Below, in pieces: positions 1 to 8,744 of a DNA stretch of 64,000 nucleotides (position 1 is its first letter; the number at the start of each line of letters is the position of its first letter). Position numbers and translations under genes: made by a program. A model generated the notes under the pieces. The model did not search any database. It was not told the origin of the DNA and worked only from the letters and a program-made list of their open reading frames with translations. The stretch comes from Candidatus Methanogranum gryphiswaldense (lineage in GTDB: Archaea; Thermoplasmatota; Thermoplasmata; Methanomassiliicoccales; Methanomethylophilaceae). The stretch covers positions 865,093 to 929,092 of the forward strand of contig CP076745.1 of the NCBI GenBank assembly GCA_019262145.1, in the 5' to 3' direction.

Positions 1-609
1 TGACGAGGGTTTCCATCTTGAAGGCCACCTATAGTCATCCTCCTCAAGAAAACCGACAAGAAACACTACCCTGTCTAGATGAGAAAGTTCAGCATATAGT
101 GATGCTTGCATCAGGTACGAAGGAGGTACACAATTCATATTCCCGTTTTCATCCATCCATTTATCTTTTGAACCCGACGTCTTGATCTCTAAAATAGAAT
201 CCCTTTTTCCATTCATTGTGATGTAGCCGTCCACCATGCCGCCAAATAACTTGTTGTCATGGAAATGGTCATATTGACATGATTCTTTTTCCACGGGGGG
301 TTCTACGGCTATTTTTATGCTTTCATCGACACTTAGTGATTCTTTCAACATCCTTGTTACATTATGGCCGAGGTAATCGCGAAGAACAGGTTCCAGAATA
401 TTACCTGCATCAATATACTTATTCGGAGGATCACCAGGATAGATACGGGCTAATTCACAGGCCACTTTGAATGGTGTGGAAAAATCACTCATTCCGAATA
501 TTCCACCTATCTTCGCACCTGTGATCTTCTTTGGTTTCCATGTCTCAAAATACACGGTCTTCTCCTCATCACAGATCTCAGTTATGTTCATCCTTCCATC
601 AAAGACCAT
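1..609 (-). CDS. YqaJ-like PD-(D/E)XK nuclease, partial
   Basis: This frame is open from an ATG at 609 to the window edge (203 codons), so the C-terminal end is missing. Around residues 117-165 it shows the nuclease core of YqaJ-type exonucleases: GGMVDGYI (catalytic Asp), then LEIKT (Glu-x-Lys), then a downstream YLMQASLYAEL (Gln motif). That family degrades DNA ends and is typical of phage and archaeal-virus recombination modules, though cellular copies occur. The stop of the upstream gene at 614 leaves only 4 bases between them, and GAGATGA serves as ribosome site, so the two are co-transcribed. The family call rests on the motif order. The cellular or viral role is inference. Confidence 0.6.
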   Translation of the reverse strand, partial: MVFDGRMNITEICDEEKTVYFETWKPKKITGAKIGGIFGMSDFSTPFKVACELARIYPGDPPNKYIDAGNILEPVLRDYLGHNVTRMLKESLSVDESIKIAVEPPVEKESCQYDHFHDNKLFGGMVDGYITMNGKRDSILEIKTSGSKDKWMDENGNMNCVPPSYLMQASLYAELSHLDRVVFLVGFLEEDDYRWPSRWKPSS

Positions 610-613
610 TTTA

Positions 614-1021
614 TCATCTCAATGAATATGCAAACAGGATCCGGGTTTCAGTGTATATAACACCCATCGACCACATTTGTTTGCGAACATCCTTATATGC
701 AACATTATGCCCATCGATCCAAACAGTTTCGCTTCCACCACAACGGTCAGATACGTACACTTCTGTAAGTACATTGCCAGTTATTATCGGATATTCTTCA
801 GTTCTGTCCTTTCTTAGACGAGTATGATCAAATATACCGCTGGCATATTTCTCATTCCCTTCGAAAGGATTCATTTCTTCAAAGTTCTCACGATAATTGA
901 AGTTTAATGTGCCTTCTCCATTCTTGGATTCCAACTCATATCTTTCGTTGAATTGACGTATTATACCGTCATCCGATCTTTCCTGAGTCACCTCATATTC
1001 GAACCAAGTACCAATGTCCAT
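614..1021 (-). CDS. hypothetical protein, 135 aa, upstream of YqaJ-like nuclease
   Basis: I do not recognise this family. The protein is soluble, acidic and rich in charged and aromatic residues, with no membrane segment or clear motif; isolated Cys and Gly residues (DRCGGSE) sit near residue 92. The start at 1021 is supported by a TATA-like CTTTAAAAC about 25 bases upstream (near 1042-1050), which would give a leaderless transcript. It lies 4 bases before the nuclease gene and probably forms an operon with it, so a role in the same DNA-processing or defence function is possible but is inferred only from position. Confidence 0.55.
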   Translation of the reverse strand: MDIGTWFEYEVTQERSDDGIIRQFNERYELESKNGEGTLNFNYRENFEEMNPFEGNEKYASGIFDHTRLRKDRTEEYPIITGNVLTEVYVSDRCGGSETVWIDGHNVAYKDVRKQMWSMGVIYTETRILFAYSLR

Positions 1022-1060
1022 GAACGAGAATCAACATGTGGTTTTAAAGACATGATTGAT

Positions 1061-1399
1061 TCATTCTTTTATTAGAGACTTGAAGAAACTGGACATATCT
1101 CTCAATCTGACATTGTTGAGATAATATATATGGTCCTGTCCCTCTTTTTCGGAACATATCAATCCTGCTGTAGAAAGTATTCTTATGCATTCATTGATTC
1201 TTTTTTCATCCAATCCAAAAATTCCATCCGTAAATGGTGTTCTTAGATATTCCTTAGAAAGTCCGCGGACAACTTTAAGAACATCTCCATCTGACAATGC
1301 TTTCAATATATCTAATTCAGGATCGTCTGAAATCATTGATATCTGGCTCTTACAAAGACAAACGTGTTTGCTTTGCTTCATTTGGTTTTCATCTGTCAC
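1061..1399 (-). CDS. winged-helix (ArsR-like) transcriptional regulator
   Basis: A 112-residue protein with the helical pattern of a winged helix-turn-helix: ILKALSDGDVLKVVRGL, then FGLDEKRINECIRILSTAG as the recognition-helix region, then a wing ending YYLNN. N-terminal CLC is a possible metal or redox site. The reading frame begins with GTG at 1399; an ATG at 1381 would remove six residues. A TATA-like TTAAATCTTA lies about 23 bases upstream of the GTG. The gene diverges from the cardiolipin synthase, and the shared intergenic region contains the arms TCCTAA (1432) and TTAGGA (1454), a candidate operator for this protein. Confidence 0.6.
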   Translation of the reverse strand: MTDENQMKQSKHVCLCKSQISMISDDPELDILKALSDGDVLKVVRGLSKEYLRTPFTDGIFGLDEKRINECIRILSTAGLICSEKEGQDHIYYLNNVRLRDMSSFFKSLIKE

Positions 1400-1431
1400 A
1401 ATGTGTGATCGAAAAATTAAGATTTAATCTT

Positions 1432-1459
1432 TCCTAAATAATATATTCAATACTTAGGA
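1432..1459. promoter_or_regulatory. inverted repeat TCCTAA...TTAGGA between divergent genes
   Basis: TCCTAA at 1432-1437 and TTAGGA at 1454-1459 are reverse complements separated by 16 bases. They flank the promoter region shared by the winged-helix regulator and the cardiolipin synthase. The same half-sites occur fused as TCCTAATTAGGA at 14918. An operator role is inference. Confidence 0.35.
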
Positions 1460-1488
1460 TAAAATACGACAAATTCGTTCGAGTGTTA

Positions 1489-2970
1489 ATGGTCGGCCTT
1501 ACAAATGCGTTCTTCACTTTTTTGGACGTAATATCAATTTTTGTTTGGTTGATAATAATCATCGACGTCGTTGCCATATTCGTCTTACTTTTTTTGGAAA
1601 GGATGGACCCTAGATCATTTGTGGCTTGGTTGACGATATTCATCTTTTTGCCATTTTTAGGTGTAGTGCTATACCTTTTCCTTGGATGTACCCTTTATCG
1701 GAAGCATGCTTTCACACTCAAGGAAATAGAAGATGAAAAACTAGCCAATCTCTATCTAAAGGAACTTGATAGGATAGAATCAGACATTGATGCAGATAAA
1801 ATAGACCCAGATATTCGTAATTTCGCTAAAGCCATCAAAAATGCGGGTGGTTGGGGATACTCCAATAATAACGATATCGAATTGATAACTGAAGGTCAAA
1901 AAAAGATGGATATGTTATTTTTTGATCTAAGACAATCTAAAAAATTCATATTATTCCAATACTATATTTTACGTGATGACGAGGTTGGAAAGGAACTGAT
2001 GGATATATTGACCCAGAAAGTGAAAGAAGGTGTAGAAGTGTACCTTCTTACCGATGCATTCGGAAATGGAAATGGACCGAAGGCAGGCATTCGTGAATTC
2101 AAAGCTGCAGGTGGACATTTTGCTCTTTTTCATAGATCTATCAAACTTCTTCTCAGTCCGAAAAAGAACAATCGGAATCATCGCAAGATCGCCATTATCG
2201 ATGGGGAGATCTCATATTGTGGCGGATACAATATAGGCAAGGAATATGTGAATCATGGGCGGTTTGGCTATTGGAGAGATGCTTCTTTAAGGATCAAGGG
2301 CGGAGCTATAATTCCTTTGACTACAAGGATAATCGCTGATTGGAATTATACATCCAAAAAAGACATGATCACAGATCCCAAGAAGTATTTATTGAATGCA
2401 CCCTATGAAAACAAAGGGGAAGAAAGAGCACAGGTCGTGTCAGGCGGACCCGACACATACAAGAACAATCCAGTAAGATCCCAATATCTCGAAATGATAA
2501 GACAGGCAAGGAAAACACTGTACATTACGACACCATATCTTACACCGGATGAGACGATAACTGAATGCATAAAATGCGCTGCCATGGCGGGCGTTGACAC
2601 AAGAATAATTGTTCCTGCCGTCGGAGATCATATTTTTGTACACTGGAATACCCTTTCTGCCGCCAATGAATTAATGAAACATGGTGTTAAGGTATATCTC
2701 CATCAAAATGGGTTTAACCATGCCAAGACGATAATCTGTGATGATGCTTTCCTTTCCGTAGGTTCAGCAAATATGGATGATCGGTCTCTTAATTTAAATT
2801 TTGAAACAAATGTTATGGTATATTCTCGTAAGATTCGTGATCAGATGTATGAGATGTTCATGCATGATCTAAAATATTGTTCAGAATATTCTTGTGAAGA
2901 ATATGAAAGCATGCCACTTAAATATAGAATAAGAACGAAAATCTCGTACTTCTTTAAACTGATCAGTTGA
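1489..2970 (+). CDS. cls: cardiolipin synthase (phospholipase D superfamily)
   Basis: Joins two phospholipid head groups at the membrane; in archaea this yields archaeal cardiolipins. Two hydrophobic helices at the N-terminus (about residues 10-35 and 42-65) anchor it. Two HKD catalytic motifs follow, NHRKIAIIDG near residue 234 and NHAKTIICDD near residue 411, each with the family spacing H-x-K-x4-D. The length of about 493 residues is normal for Cls. A GTG at 1483 in frame is possible, but ATG 1489 has GAGTG just upstream. It diverges from the winged-helix gene, which may control it. Confidence 0.88.
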   Translation: MVGLTNAFFTFLDVISIFVWLIIIIDVVAIFVLLFLERMDPRSFVAWLTIFIFLPFLGVVLYLFLGCTLYRKHAFTLKEIEDEKLANLYLKELDRIESDIDADKIDPDIRNFAKAIKNAGGWGYSNNNDIELITEGQKKMDMLFFDLRQSKKFILFQYYILRDDEVGKELMDILTQKVKEGVEVYLLTDAFGNGNGPKAGIREFKAAGGHFALFHRSIKLLLSPKKNNRNHRKIAIIDGEISYCGGYNIGKEYVNHGRFGYWRDASLRIKGGAIIPLTTRIIADWNYTSKKDMITDPKKYLLNAPYENKGEERAQVVSGGPDTYKNNPVRSQYLEMIRQARKTLYITTPYLTPDETITECIKCAAMAGVDTRIIVPAVGDHIFVHWNTLSAANELMKHGVKVYLHQNGFNHAKTIICDDAFLSVGSANMDDRSLNLNFETNVMVYSRKIRDQMYEMFMHDLKYCSEYSCEEYESMPLKYRIRTKISYFFKLIS

Positions 2971-3030
2971 CGTCCAATTACTAAAAATTATATATAACTT
3001 CAATGTTGACAGCGTTGCAAGGGAGTGAAT

Positions 3031-3774
3031 ATGGGCGATTTTAGGTTAGGAGCAACGATTTCTATTGCCCTTATTACGGTTTTAACTGTTACAGCTGTTT
3101 CAGTCATTTCTGATGACAGCGACGCAATCTCCTCTATAGAATATTCAGATTTGAATACATCTGATTTTTATGATAATATCATATACGATATCAAAAATGA
3201 AAATCCAACTGAATACAACATAGATCTGTCCTCTTTTACATCCACCAACACAATTGTACCTTCGCCAGTTATTGAAGCCCTTGCATCTTCAGATGGCATA
3301 AAACTTATATTCAATGTTTATTCCAACGAAGAGATTTACTACATATACATGATTGATTCATTAAGAGTCAACGAGGTCTCATCAGCATCTGTAGTAGATA
3401 TCGGTGTTAACTTCAATTTTGAATCTAATGAAACAAGTAGCAATGTTGAGGACTCTGTGATCCTTATCATGAATGGAGAAGGTATTCAACCATTTGTCAC
3501 CACTTTATATCTTAATCTAGGAGCAATAACTGATGAAGATATTTCCAATGTAGAATACACGGTTTCCTCAAGCACCGATGATCTGGAATTTTTAACCATT
3601 GATGGCGATTATATGGTATTTGAATTGAGCACAGCTCAAGACTATGTTTTTAATTCATCAGAACAAGTTGGATCTGATGCAAATGATGATTCTAAGATCA
3701 ATAGGATCATAATTAGTATGATTGTAAGTGCTGCATTCATAATTGGAATACTTGCGATATTCAGAAATTATTGA
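3031..3774 (+). CDS. exported, membrane-anchored protein of unknown function
   Basis: About 247 residues with an N-terminal signal-like hydrophobic stretch (ATISIALITVLTVTAVSVI) and a second membrane helix at the very C-terminus (IIISMIVSAAFIIGILAIF) followed by a few polar residues. The region between is acidic, rich in Ser, Asp and Asn and free of Cys, as expected for an extracytoplasmic beta-rich domain. This is the layout of an archaeal cell-surface protein held by a C-terminal anchor. ATG 3031 follows GGGAGTG and is preferred over the in-frame GTG at 3025. No homologous family is recognised. Confidence 0.65.
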   Translation: MGDFRLGATISIALITVLTVTAVSVISDDSDAISSIEYSDLNTSDFYDNIIYDIKNENPTEYNIDLSSFTSTNTIVPSPVIEALASSDGIKLIFNVYSNEEIYYIYMIDSLRVNEVSSASVVDIGVNFNFESNETSSNVEDSVILIMNGEGIQPFVTTLYLNLGAITDEDISNVEYTVSSSTDDLEFLTIDGDYMVFELSTAQDYVFNSSEQVGSDANDDSKINRIIISMIVSAAFIIGILAIFRNY

Positions 3775-4010
3775 TGATCTCATTTTAAATCAAAACTTTA
3801 GGTTCATATCGGATGTCAAGATATGATGAAATGTACCCATATTGTTCAGCATGAGCAGTAACTAGCAATACGTAAAACTTGATTTGATATACTCCGGAAC
3901 AGGATCATCCTTGTACCAATAATTTTCATTTGATCACATTAAATAATAAACAAAAATGAGGCTCGGGGAATGATCCCCGATAAAATGTTTAGAACACGAG
4001 ATTACAACCT
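3775..4010. other. intergenic region with the mtaCB1 terminator
   Basis: No convincing gene in 236 bases between two convergent units. Apart from the hairpin at 3963-3980 it is AT-rich and shows no repeat I can defend. Confidence 0.6.
3963..3980 (-). terminator. hairpin after mtaB1
   Basis: TCGGGGA and TCCCCGA form a perfect 7-bp stem with a 4-base loop 30 bases beyond the mtaB1 stop codon; on the minus strand a T-rich run follows. It is well placed to end or stabilise the mtaC1-mtaB1 transcript. Confidence 0.6.
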
Positions 4011-5411
4011 TCAGAGGTCGTAGTTCTTCATGTTAAAGTTGGGAACAAGTCCTGAGAACTCTTTTACAGCGTACTCAACGAATTTGCTCTCTTCCTTTGG
4101 CAATGCCTCGAACTTCTTGATGATGTCCTTGAGGGTGTCGAGCTGTTTGTTGGTGAGCGCGAGCTCTTTGGTCTCGTATCCTTTAAGGATGATCTTGGCA
4201 CCGGTAAGTCCTGCTCCAAGGGCCCTGTTGTAGAGGTGGTTACCCTCTGCTGCGATGGCCTTTCCGATCTCGTATGCATGGTCGTATGCGAGAACGTATG
4301 CCTCTGGTCCCCTGGTCCTGTCAGCGAACATGTACAGATCCCTGAGGGTCTTCTCCTGTTTCATCTGGAGTGCAGTGTTCATGAGGGCTGCTTCGTATCC
4401 GATGGATCCGAACCAGCACTGGACGGATGTTCCACCGAACTCGGGGTGGTACTCGACAGATTCGTTGGACCAAAGGTCACAGCACTGTGCGATAAGGTTT
4501 CCCTGAAGATCGCAGTGTGCGCACTGGCAGTTCTTTCCTTCCTGAGCGGTAGGCATTCCTGCTATTGCTTTTACTATGGGTCCTTCGTAACCACAGTCTT
4601 TGTCAGGTCCGATTGCACCGGACTCCCATGCTGCAAGTGTCCTTGCTGCAGAGATCGACCTTGTTACTGCGGAGAATGTTCTCTGAACATCGTTGTCCTG
4701 CATTCCGCCAGCCATGAACATAGCGACGTTTGCTCCGGAGCAGTTTGTGTCTCCTCCAGCAACGCACTTGTGTTTCTTGGCGATGTTTGCGAACTCAGAC
4801 CAGACATATGTCATGTCAACGGTTCCAAGGTATCCGACACCGAAGAGGAAAGCAACGATATCTCCATTTGTAACTGCGTAGTCTGCGAATTCTTTTCCAC
4901 CGACGGTCTCACATGAGAGGTTGTCTGCACCGTTCTCGCAAGCGATCTCGGCACATTCGAAAAGTTTCTCAGGGTATGCGTGGTTCTTGTCGTGTCCAGG
5001 CCTGAGTCCATGATCTGCCTCACGCTGGTCAGGGATTGTCTGCCTTACACCACAGTTGAGTCCATACTCCTCGTGGTATTTCTCACACATTGCTTTCTGA
5101 CCTGATACGACAGGTGCAGAGAGTTTTTCCTGGTTCATCTGTGAAACCCATTCGGTCTCAAGCTGAACGTCGGGGAATCCGACAGTGATAGCCCTGTCGA
5201 GAATGTCCTTTGTGATGTAATCGACATACTCTTTCCTGAGTTTTGCGGGGTCTTTCTCTGTTCCGGGCCTGGGTGCATAGTTGATCTCAGGGATAACTTT
5301 GCCTGCTCCGATCTTCAATCCGAATCCGTAGGAAACGGGCTTGATTGCACGTCCGAATGTCATATCGTCGGCACATGCGTATTCCATTTTTGTGAATCTC
5401 TTAACTGACAT
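4011..5411 (-). CDS. mtaB: methanol:corrinoid methyltransferase MtaB (copy 1)
   Basis: Zinc enzyme that activates methanol and passes the methyl group to the corrinoid of MtaC, the first step of methanol-dependent methanogenesis. The 466-residue sequence has the family start (KRFTKMEYACADDMTFG), a TIM-barrel body, and Cys sites fitting the zinc ligands in GGDTNCSGAN and in the NCQCAHC segment. ATG 5411 was chosen over upstream in-frame codons because it follows the mtaC1 stop by two bases and GGAGG lies 9 bases before it. It forms an operon with mtaC1. Copy 2 at 6559 has exactly the same length, so the pair arose by duplication of the whole mtaC-mtaB unit. Confidence 0.95.
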   Translation of the reverse strand: MSVKRFTKMEYACADDMTFGRAIKPVSYGFGLKIGAGKVIPEINYAPRPGTEKDPAKLRKEYVDYITKDILDRAITVGFPDVQLETEWVSQMNQEKLSAPVVSGQKAMCEKYHEEYGLNCGVRQTIPDQREADHGLRPGHDKNHAYPEKLFECAEIACENGADNLSCETVGGKEFADYAVTNGDIVAFLFGVGYLGTVDMTYVWSEFANIAKKHKCVAGGDTNCSGANVAMFMAGGMQDNDVQRTFSAVTRSISAARTLAAWESGAIGPDKDCGYEGPIVKAIAGMPTAQEGKNCQCAHCDLQGNLIAQCCDLWSNESVEYHPEFGGTSVQCWFGSIGYEAALMNTALQMKQEKTLRDLYMFADRTRGPEAYVLAYDHAYEIGKAIAAEGNHLYNRALGAGLTGAKIILKGYETKELALTNKQLDTLKDIIKKFEALPKEESKFVEYAVKEFSGLVPNFNMKNYDL

Positions 5412-5413
5412 AT

Positions 5414-6196
5414 TTACTGGCCTCCAATGATTGAGTCCCACTCTTCTCTAACTTTCTTCCAGTCGTATCCCTTGCGGATCTTCTCTGCAATTATAGGCGT
5501 CTGGGGGGCTTTCTCGGAATAAATTCCGAGGTCGTATGAGTTTGCATAATCTCTGTTGACTGCTCCACCACATCCCATGAGGGGTGTTTTCATACCTTTG
5601 TGGACGAGCATTTTTGCCTCAGCGGGGAATGCAGACATTGTTGTTGTCATAAGTGCTGTTCCGCTGGCGAAGAGTGGTTTGACTTCCACGACTTTATCAA
5701 CGAACTCTGCGACAGGGACGTCACGGCCCATGTCGATGACAGTGTATCCGGAGGATCTGACCATGACTGCTGCGATGTTCTTTCCGATGTCGTGGGGGTC
5801 TCCCTCGGCAGCGTGCATGACAACTGTTCCTTTTGTCTCCCTGCCTCCAGGGACCTGTTTCTCTGCGATTGCGATTCCGATCTCCATGGTCTTTGCGGCC
5901 ATCATGATCTCAGGCAAGTAGTAGACGTGCTCTGCGTACAGCTTTGCAACGACTTCCATACCAGCAACGAGTCCGTTGTTGATGACATCCAAGGGGTTCC
6001 TGTGTTTAAGGGCGTCCATAACTACGGGTCCGACGGTCTTGAATCTCATATAGAGTACTTCTTCTGCGACCTTCTTGAAGACCTCGTCCTTGGGCAACAT
6101 CTTTTTAGCCATTTCTTCAGGGGTTGCGATGACTTGACCTTCGACGTCATATCTCTTCACAACGACTGAGAAATCTGCTCCATTTGTGCTTAGCAT
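5414..6196 (-). CDS. mtaC: methanol-specific corrinoid protein MtaC (copy 1)
   Basis: Carries the cobalamin that accepts the methyl group from MtaB before MtaA moves it to coenzyme M. The 260-residue chain has the helical cap domain (about residues 15-105) and the B12-binding domain with the signature EGDPHDIGKN, whose His is the lower axial cobalt ligand. The frame is open further upstream, but ATG 6196 with GGAGA before it gives the normal family length. It is followed after 2 bases by mtaB1. A leader of about 75 bases carries the element CATCCAACC also found before copy 2. Confidence 0.95.
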   Translation of the reverse strand: MLSTNGADFSVVVKRYDVEGQVIATPEEMAKKMLPKDEVFKKVAEEVLYMRFKTVGPVVMDALKHRNPLDVINNGLVAGMEVVAKLYAEHVYYLPEIMMAAKTMEIGIAIAEKQVPGGRETKGTVVMHAAEGDPHDIGKNIAAVMVRSSGYTVIDMGRDVPVAEFVDKVVEVKPLFASGTALMTTTMSAFPAEAKMLVHKGMKTPLMGCGGAVNRDYANSYDLGIYSEKAPQTPIIAEKIRKGYDWKKVREEWDSIIGGQ

Positions 6197-6558
6197 GTTA
6201 ATTTCTCCAATTTGTTCAGCGTTTTCACGCTTGCAACCTAAATTTTCGGAATAATATTTAGGTGATTTTGTGGTTGGATGGGTTGTCAATGTCAAATAAT
6301 AAAAATCATTAAATACTATTGAACATAGCAAATTCCAACTGTCCATATTTGCCAATATCTTGTAATGTTTGACTATGTCAAACATTATATTATAGTGGGG
6401 GAAGAATCGAATATAAAGATTGGATTCATCCAACGGATACAGATTATTGTATTCTACCGATAGAAATGATTATAAGCACATGGCGATAAATAATTTGAAA
6501 ACTCAAAAAAAAGGAAAATAGATTAAAAAGTTTAAATCCTCAAAGAATTACTTGAACT
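6197..6558 (-). promoter_or_regulatory. mtaC: promoter and leader region of mtaC1-mtaB1
   Basis: These 362 bases hold no gene. On the minus strand they contain a TATA-like TTTTTATTATT near 6296-6306, the element CATCCAACC at 6272-6280 at the expected transcription start, and GGAGA before the start codon. Further upstream is a perfect inverted repeat at 6363-6387 with arms TAATGTTTGAC and GTCAAACATTA around TAT, and TTGGAT-TC-ATCCAA at 6420-6433. A direct TGTCAA repeat at 6284-6296 resembles half of the large repeat. Layout is seen in the sequence; control by these sites is inference. Confidence 0.5.
6363..6387. repeat. perfect 11-bp inverted repeat upstream of mtaC1
   Basis: Arms TAATGTTTGAC and GTCAAACATTA with a 3-base spacer. 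It lies about 65-85 bases upstream of the candidate mtaC1 TATA box and about 170 bases after the mtaB2 stop. It may be a regulator site or the 3' end hairpin of the mtaC2-mtaB2 transcript; no T-run follows it directly, which favours the first. Confidence 0.5.
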
Positions 6559-7959
6559 TCAGAGTCCGTAGTTCTTCTTGTGGTAGTTGGGGATAAGCTC
6601 AGAGTATTTCTTGTCGCAGTACTCGAAGAATTTGCTCTCCTCTGTGGGGAGTGCTTCGAGTTCTTTGATCATGCTCAGGAGGACATCCTTCTGCTTGTTT
6701 GTGAGGGCGAGTTCTTTCGATTCGTTGCTTGCCTTTATGATGTGGGCTGCTTCGAGACCGGCTGCTTTCGCACGGAGGTAATAGTTGTTACCTTCTTTGG
6801 TGATTGCCTCTCCGATCTTGTATGCATTGTCGTAAGCAAGGATGTGTCCCTCTGGGCCACGTGTACGGTCAGAGATCATGTACAGGTCTCTGAGGGTTTT
6901 CTCCTGGCCAGTTGCAATTGCAGTGTTCATCAAGGAAACCTCGTATCCGAGGGATCCGAGCCAGCACTGAACTGAGGTTCCACCGAATTCAGGGTGGTAC
7001 TCGACAGACTCATTGGACCACAGGTCGCAGATCTGTGCCATCAGGTTACCCTGAAGATCGCAGTGTGCGCACTGACAGTTCTTTCCTTCCTGGGCTGTGG
7101 GCTTTCCTGCGATAGATTTGCAGATAGGTCCCTCGTAACCGCAGTCCTTGTCCGGTCCTGCTGCTCCGCATTCCCAAGCAACCAATGTCCTTGCGGATGC
7201 GATTGCTCTTGTTACTGCAGAGTATGTTCTCTGAACATCGTTGTCAAGGAATCCGCCTGCCATGAACATAGAGGTGTTAGCTCCTGCACAGTTGGTATCT
7301 CCTCCAGCGACTGTCTTGTTCTTCTTTGCGATGTTGACGAACTCAGACCATACGTACTCCATATCGATGGATCCAAGGTATCCAATACCGAAGAGGAATG
7401 CAACGATATCTCCGTTGGTTGTTGCGTAGTCAGCGATTTCTTTTCCACCCATTGTTTCACAGGATAGAACATCTGCTCCGTTCTCACATGCAACATCTGC
7501 GCATCCAAAGAGGTGCTCAGGGTATGCGTGTGATCCCTTCATTCCGACTCTGAGTCCCTGCTCTGCCTCACGCTGGTCAGGTATTGTGTGCCTTACAGCG
7601 CAGTTGAGTCCGTACTCCTCGTGGAACTTCTCGCATATTGCTTTCTGTCCTTCTACGACAGGCTGTGCCATTTTTGGCTGTCCCATCTGTGAGACCCACT
7701 CGGTTTCCATCTGAACGTCAGGGAATCCGACTGTTACTGCTCTCTCGAGAACATCTTTAGAAATATAGTCGACGTATTCTTTCTTGAGCCTGGCGGCATC
7801 CTTCTCGGATCCGGGCCTTGGCGCATAGTTGAGCTCAGGGATGACCCTTCCAGCTCCGACCTTGATACCGAAACCGTACGAAACGGGTGATTTTGCGGTA
7901 CCGAAGACCATGTCATCTGCGTGTGCATATGCCATTTTTGTGTATTTTGTGCTTGCCAT
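6559..7959 (-). CDS. mtaB: methanol:corrinoid methyltransferase MtaB (copy 2)
   Basis: Second methanol methyltransferase, 466 residues, aligned without length change to copy 1. It keeps the same core blocks: ADDMVFGTAK, YAPRPGSEKD, GGDTNCAGAN, NCQCAHCDLQGN and EYHPEFGGTSVQCW. Differences cluster at the C-terminal third, for example in the region before TLRDLYM. ATG 7959 is chosen because GGAGGTG lies at the right distance and because it follows the mtaC2 stop by two bases; an ATG six bases upstream would overlap the ribosome site. In methanol-using methanogens such isozymes are expressed under different conditions; whether that holds here is inference. Confidence 0.95.
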   Translation of the reverse strand: MASTKYTKMAYAHADDMVFGTAKSPVSYGFGIKVGAGRVIPELNYAPRPGSEKDAARLKKEYVDYISKDVLERAVTVGFPDVQMETEWVSQMGQPKMAQPVVEGQKAICEKFHEEYGLNCAVRHTIPDQREAEQGLRVGMKGSHAYPEHLFGCADVACENGADVLSCETMGGKEIADYATTNGDIVAFLFGIGYLGSIDMEYVWSEFVNIAKKNKTVAGGDTNCAGANTSMFMAGGFLDNDVQRTYSAVTRAIASARTLVAWECGAAGPDKDCGYEGPICKSIAGKPTAQEGKNCQCAHCDLQGNLMAQICDLWSNESVEYHPEFGGTSVQCWLGSLGYEVSLMNTAIATGQEKTLRDLYMISDRTRGPEGHILAYDNAYKIGEAITKEGNNYYLRAKAAGLEAAHIIKASNESKELALTNKQKDVLLSMIKELEALPTEESKFFEYCDKKYSELIPNYHKKNYGL

Positions 7960-7961
7960 GA

Positions 7962-8744
7962 TCATGCACCTCCAACAATGTTTTCCCATTCAGCCCTAAT
8001 CTTCTTCCAGTCGTATCCAGCTCTAACTTTGTCTGCGATCGGTGGGGTCTGGGGTGCTTTCTCCGAGTATATTCCGAGGTCAAATGACTCTGCGAAATCT
8101 CTGTTGACTGCACCGCCGGCGGCCATGAAGGGTATGTTGATTCCATCTTTCACGAGCATTGCTGCTGCGTGGGGGAATGCTGTCATTGTTGTTGTCATGA
8201 GTGCCGTTCCAGTGACCATCATTGGCTTGGCTTTCTTGACTTCTGCGACAACATCCACAACTGCAACATCCTTACCCATGTCTATGATTGTGTATCCTGT
8301 AGACCTGAGCATGACTGCTGCAATGTTCTTTCCTATGTCGTGGGGGTCTCCCTCTGCTGCGTGCATAACGACGACTCCTTTTGTCTCTCTTCCACCTGGA
8401 ATCTGCTTCTCTGCAATTGCGATTCCGATCTCCATGGTCTTTGCGGCCATCATGATCTCGGGCAGATAGTAGATATGCTCTGCGTACAATTTTGCAACAG
8501 CTTCCATTCCAACGACGAGTCCGTCGTTGATAACAGCGAGAGGTGCTTTTGTCTTAAGGGCCTCTGTAACAGCAGGTCCGACTTCCTTGAATTTCATGTA
8601 CAAGACAGTTTCTGCAACTTTCTTGTAAACTGGATCCGAAGGAAGCATTTTCTTCGCTATGCTCTCAGGGGTTGCTTCGTTCTGGGCCCCAATGTCGTAA
8701 CGTTTGAGGATCTTTCCGTAGTCCACTCCTTTATAACTTACCAT
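7962..8744 (-). CDS. mtaC: methanol-specific corrinoid protein MtaC (copy 2)
   Basis: Corrinoid methyl carrier paired with MtaB copy 2; 260 residues, the same length as copy 1. Cap domain at about residues 15-105, then EGDPHDIGKN with the axial His and a Rossmann-like B12 domain ending in a conserved YDWKKIRAEW tail shared with copy 1. ATG 8744 lies 7 bases after GGAGG. It starts the operon mtaC2-mtaB2. The upstream leader holds a TATA box at 8852-8860 and the CATCCAACC element at 8832-8840, the same arrangement as before copy 1. Confidence 0.95.
   Translation of the reverse strand: MVSYKGVDYGKILKRYDIGAQNEATPESIAKKMLPSDPVYKKVAETVLYMKFKEVGPAVTEALKTKAPLAVINDGLVVGMEAVAKLYAEHIYYLPEIMMAAKTMEIGIAIAEKQIPGGRETKGVVVMHAAEGDPHDIGKNIAAVMLRSTGYTIIDMGKDVAVVDVVAEVKKAKPMMVTGTALMTTTMTAFPHAAAMLVKDGINIPFMAAGGAVNRDFAESFDLGIYSEKAPQTPPIADKVRAGYDWKKIRAEWENIVGGA

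Noticed and set aside
4236-4916. Long plus-strand frame opposite mtaB1 (226 codons), with similar ones opposite mtaC1, mtaB2 and mtaC2
   Set aside because: They mirror the codon pattern of highly conserved genes on the other strand, are Cys/Ser-rich without domains, and lack ribosome sites or promoters.
4011-8744. In-frame amber (pyrrolysine) codons in the methyltransferase genes
   Set aside because: MtaB is not a pyrrolysine enzyme; both mtaB frames are uninterrupted and end in TGA.
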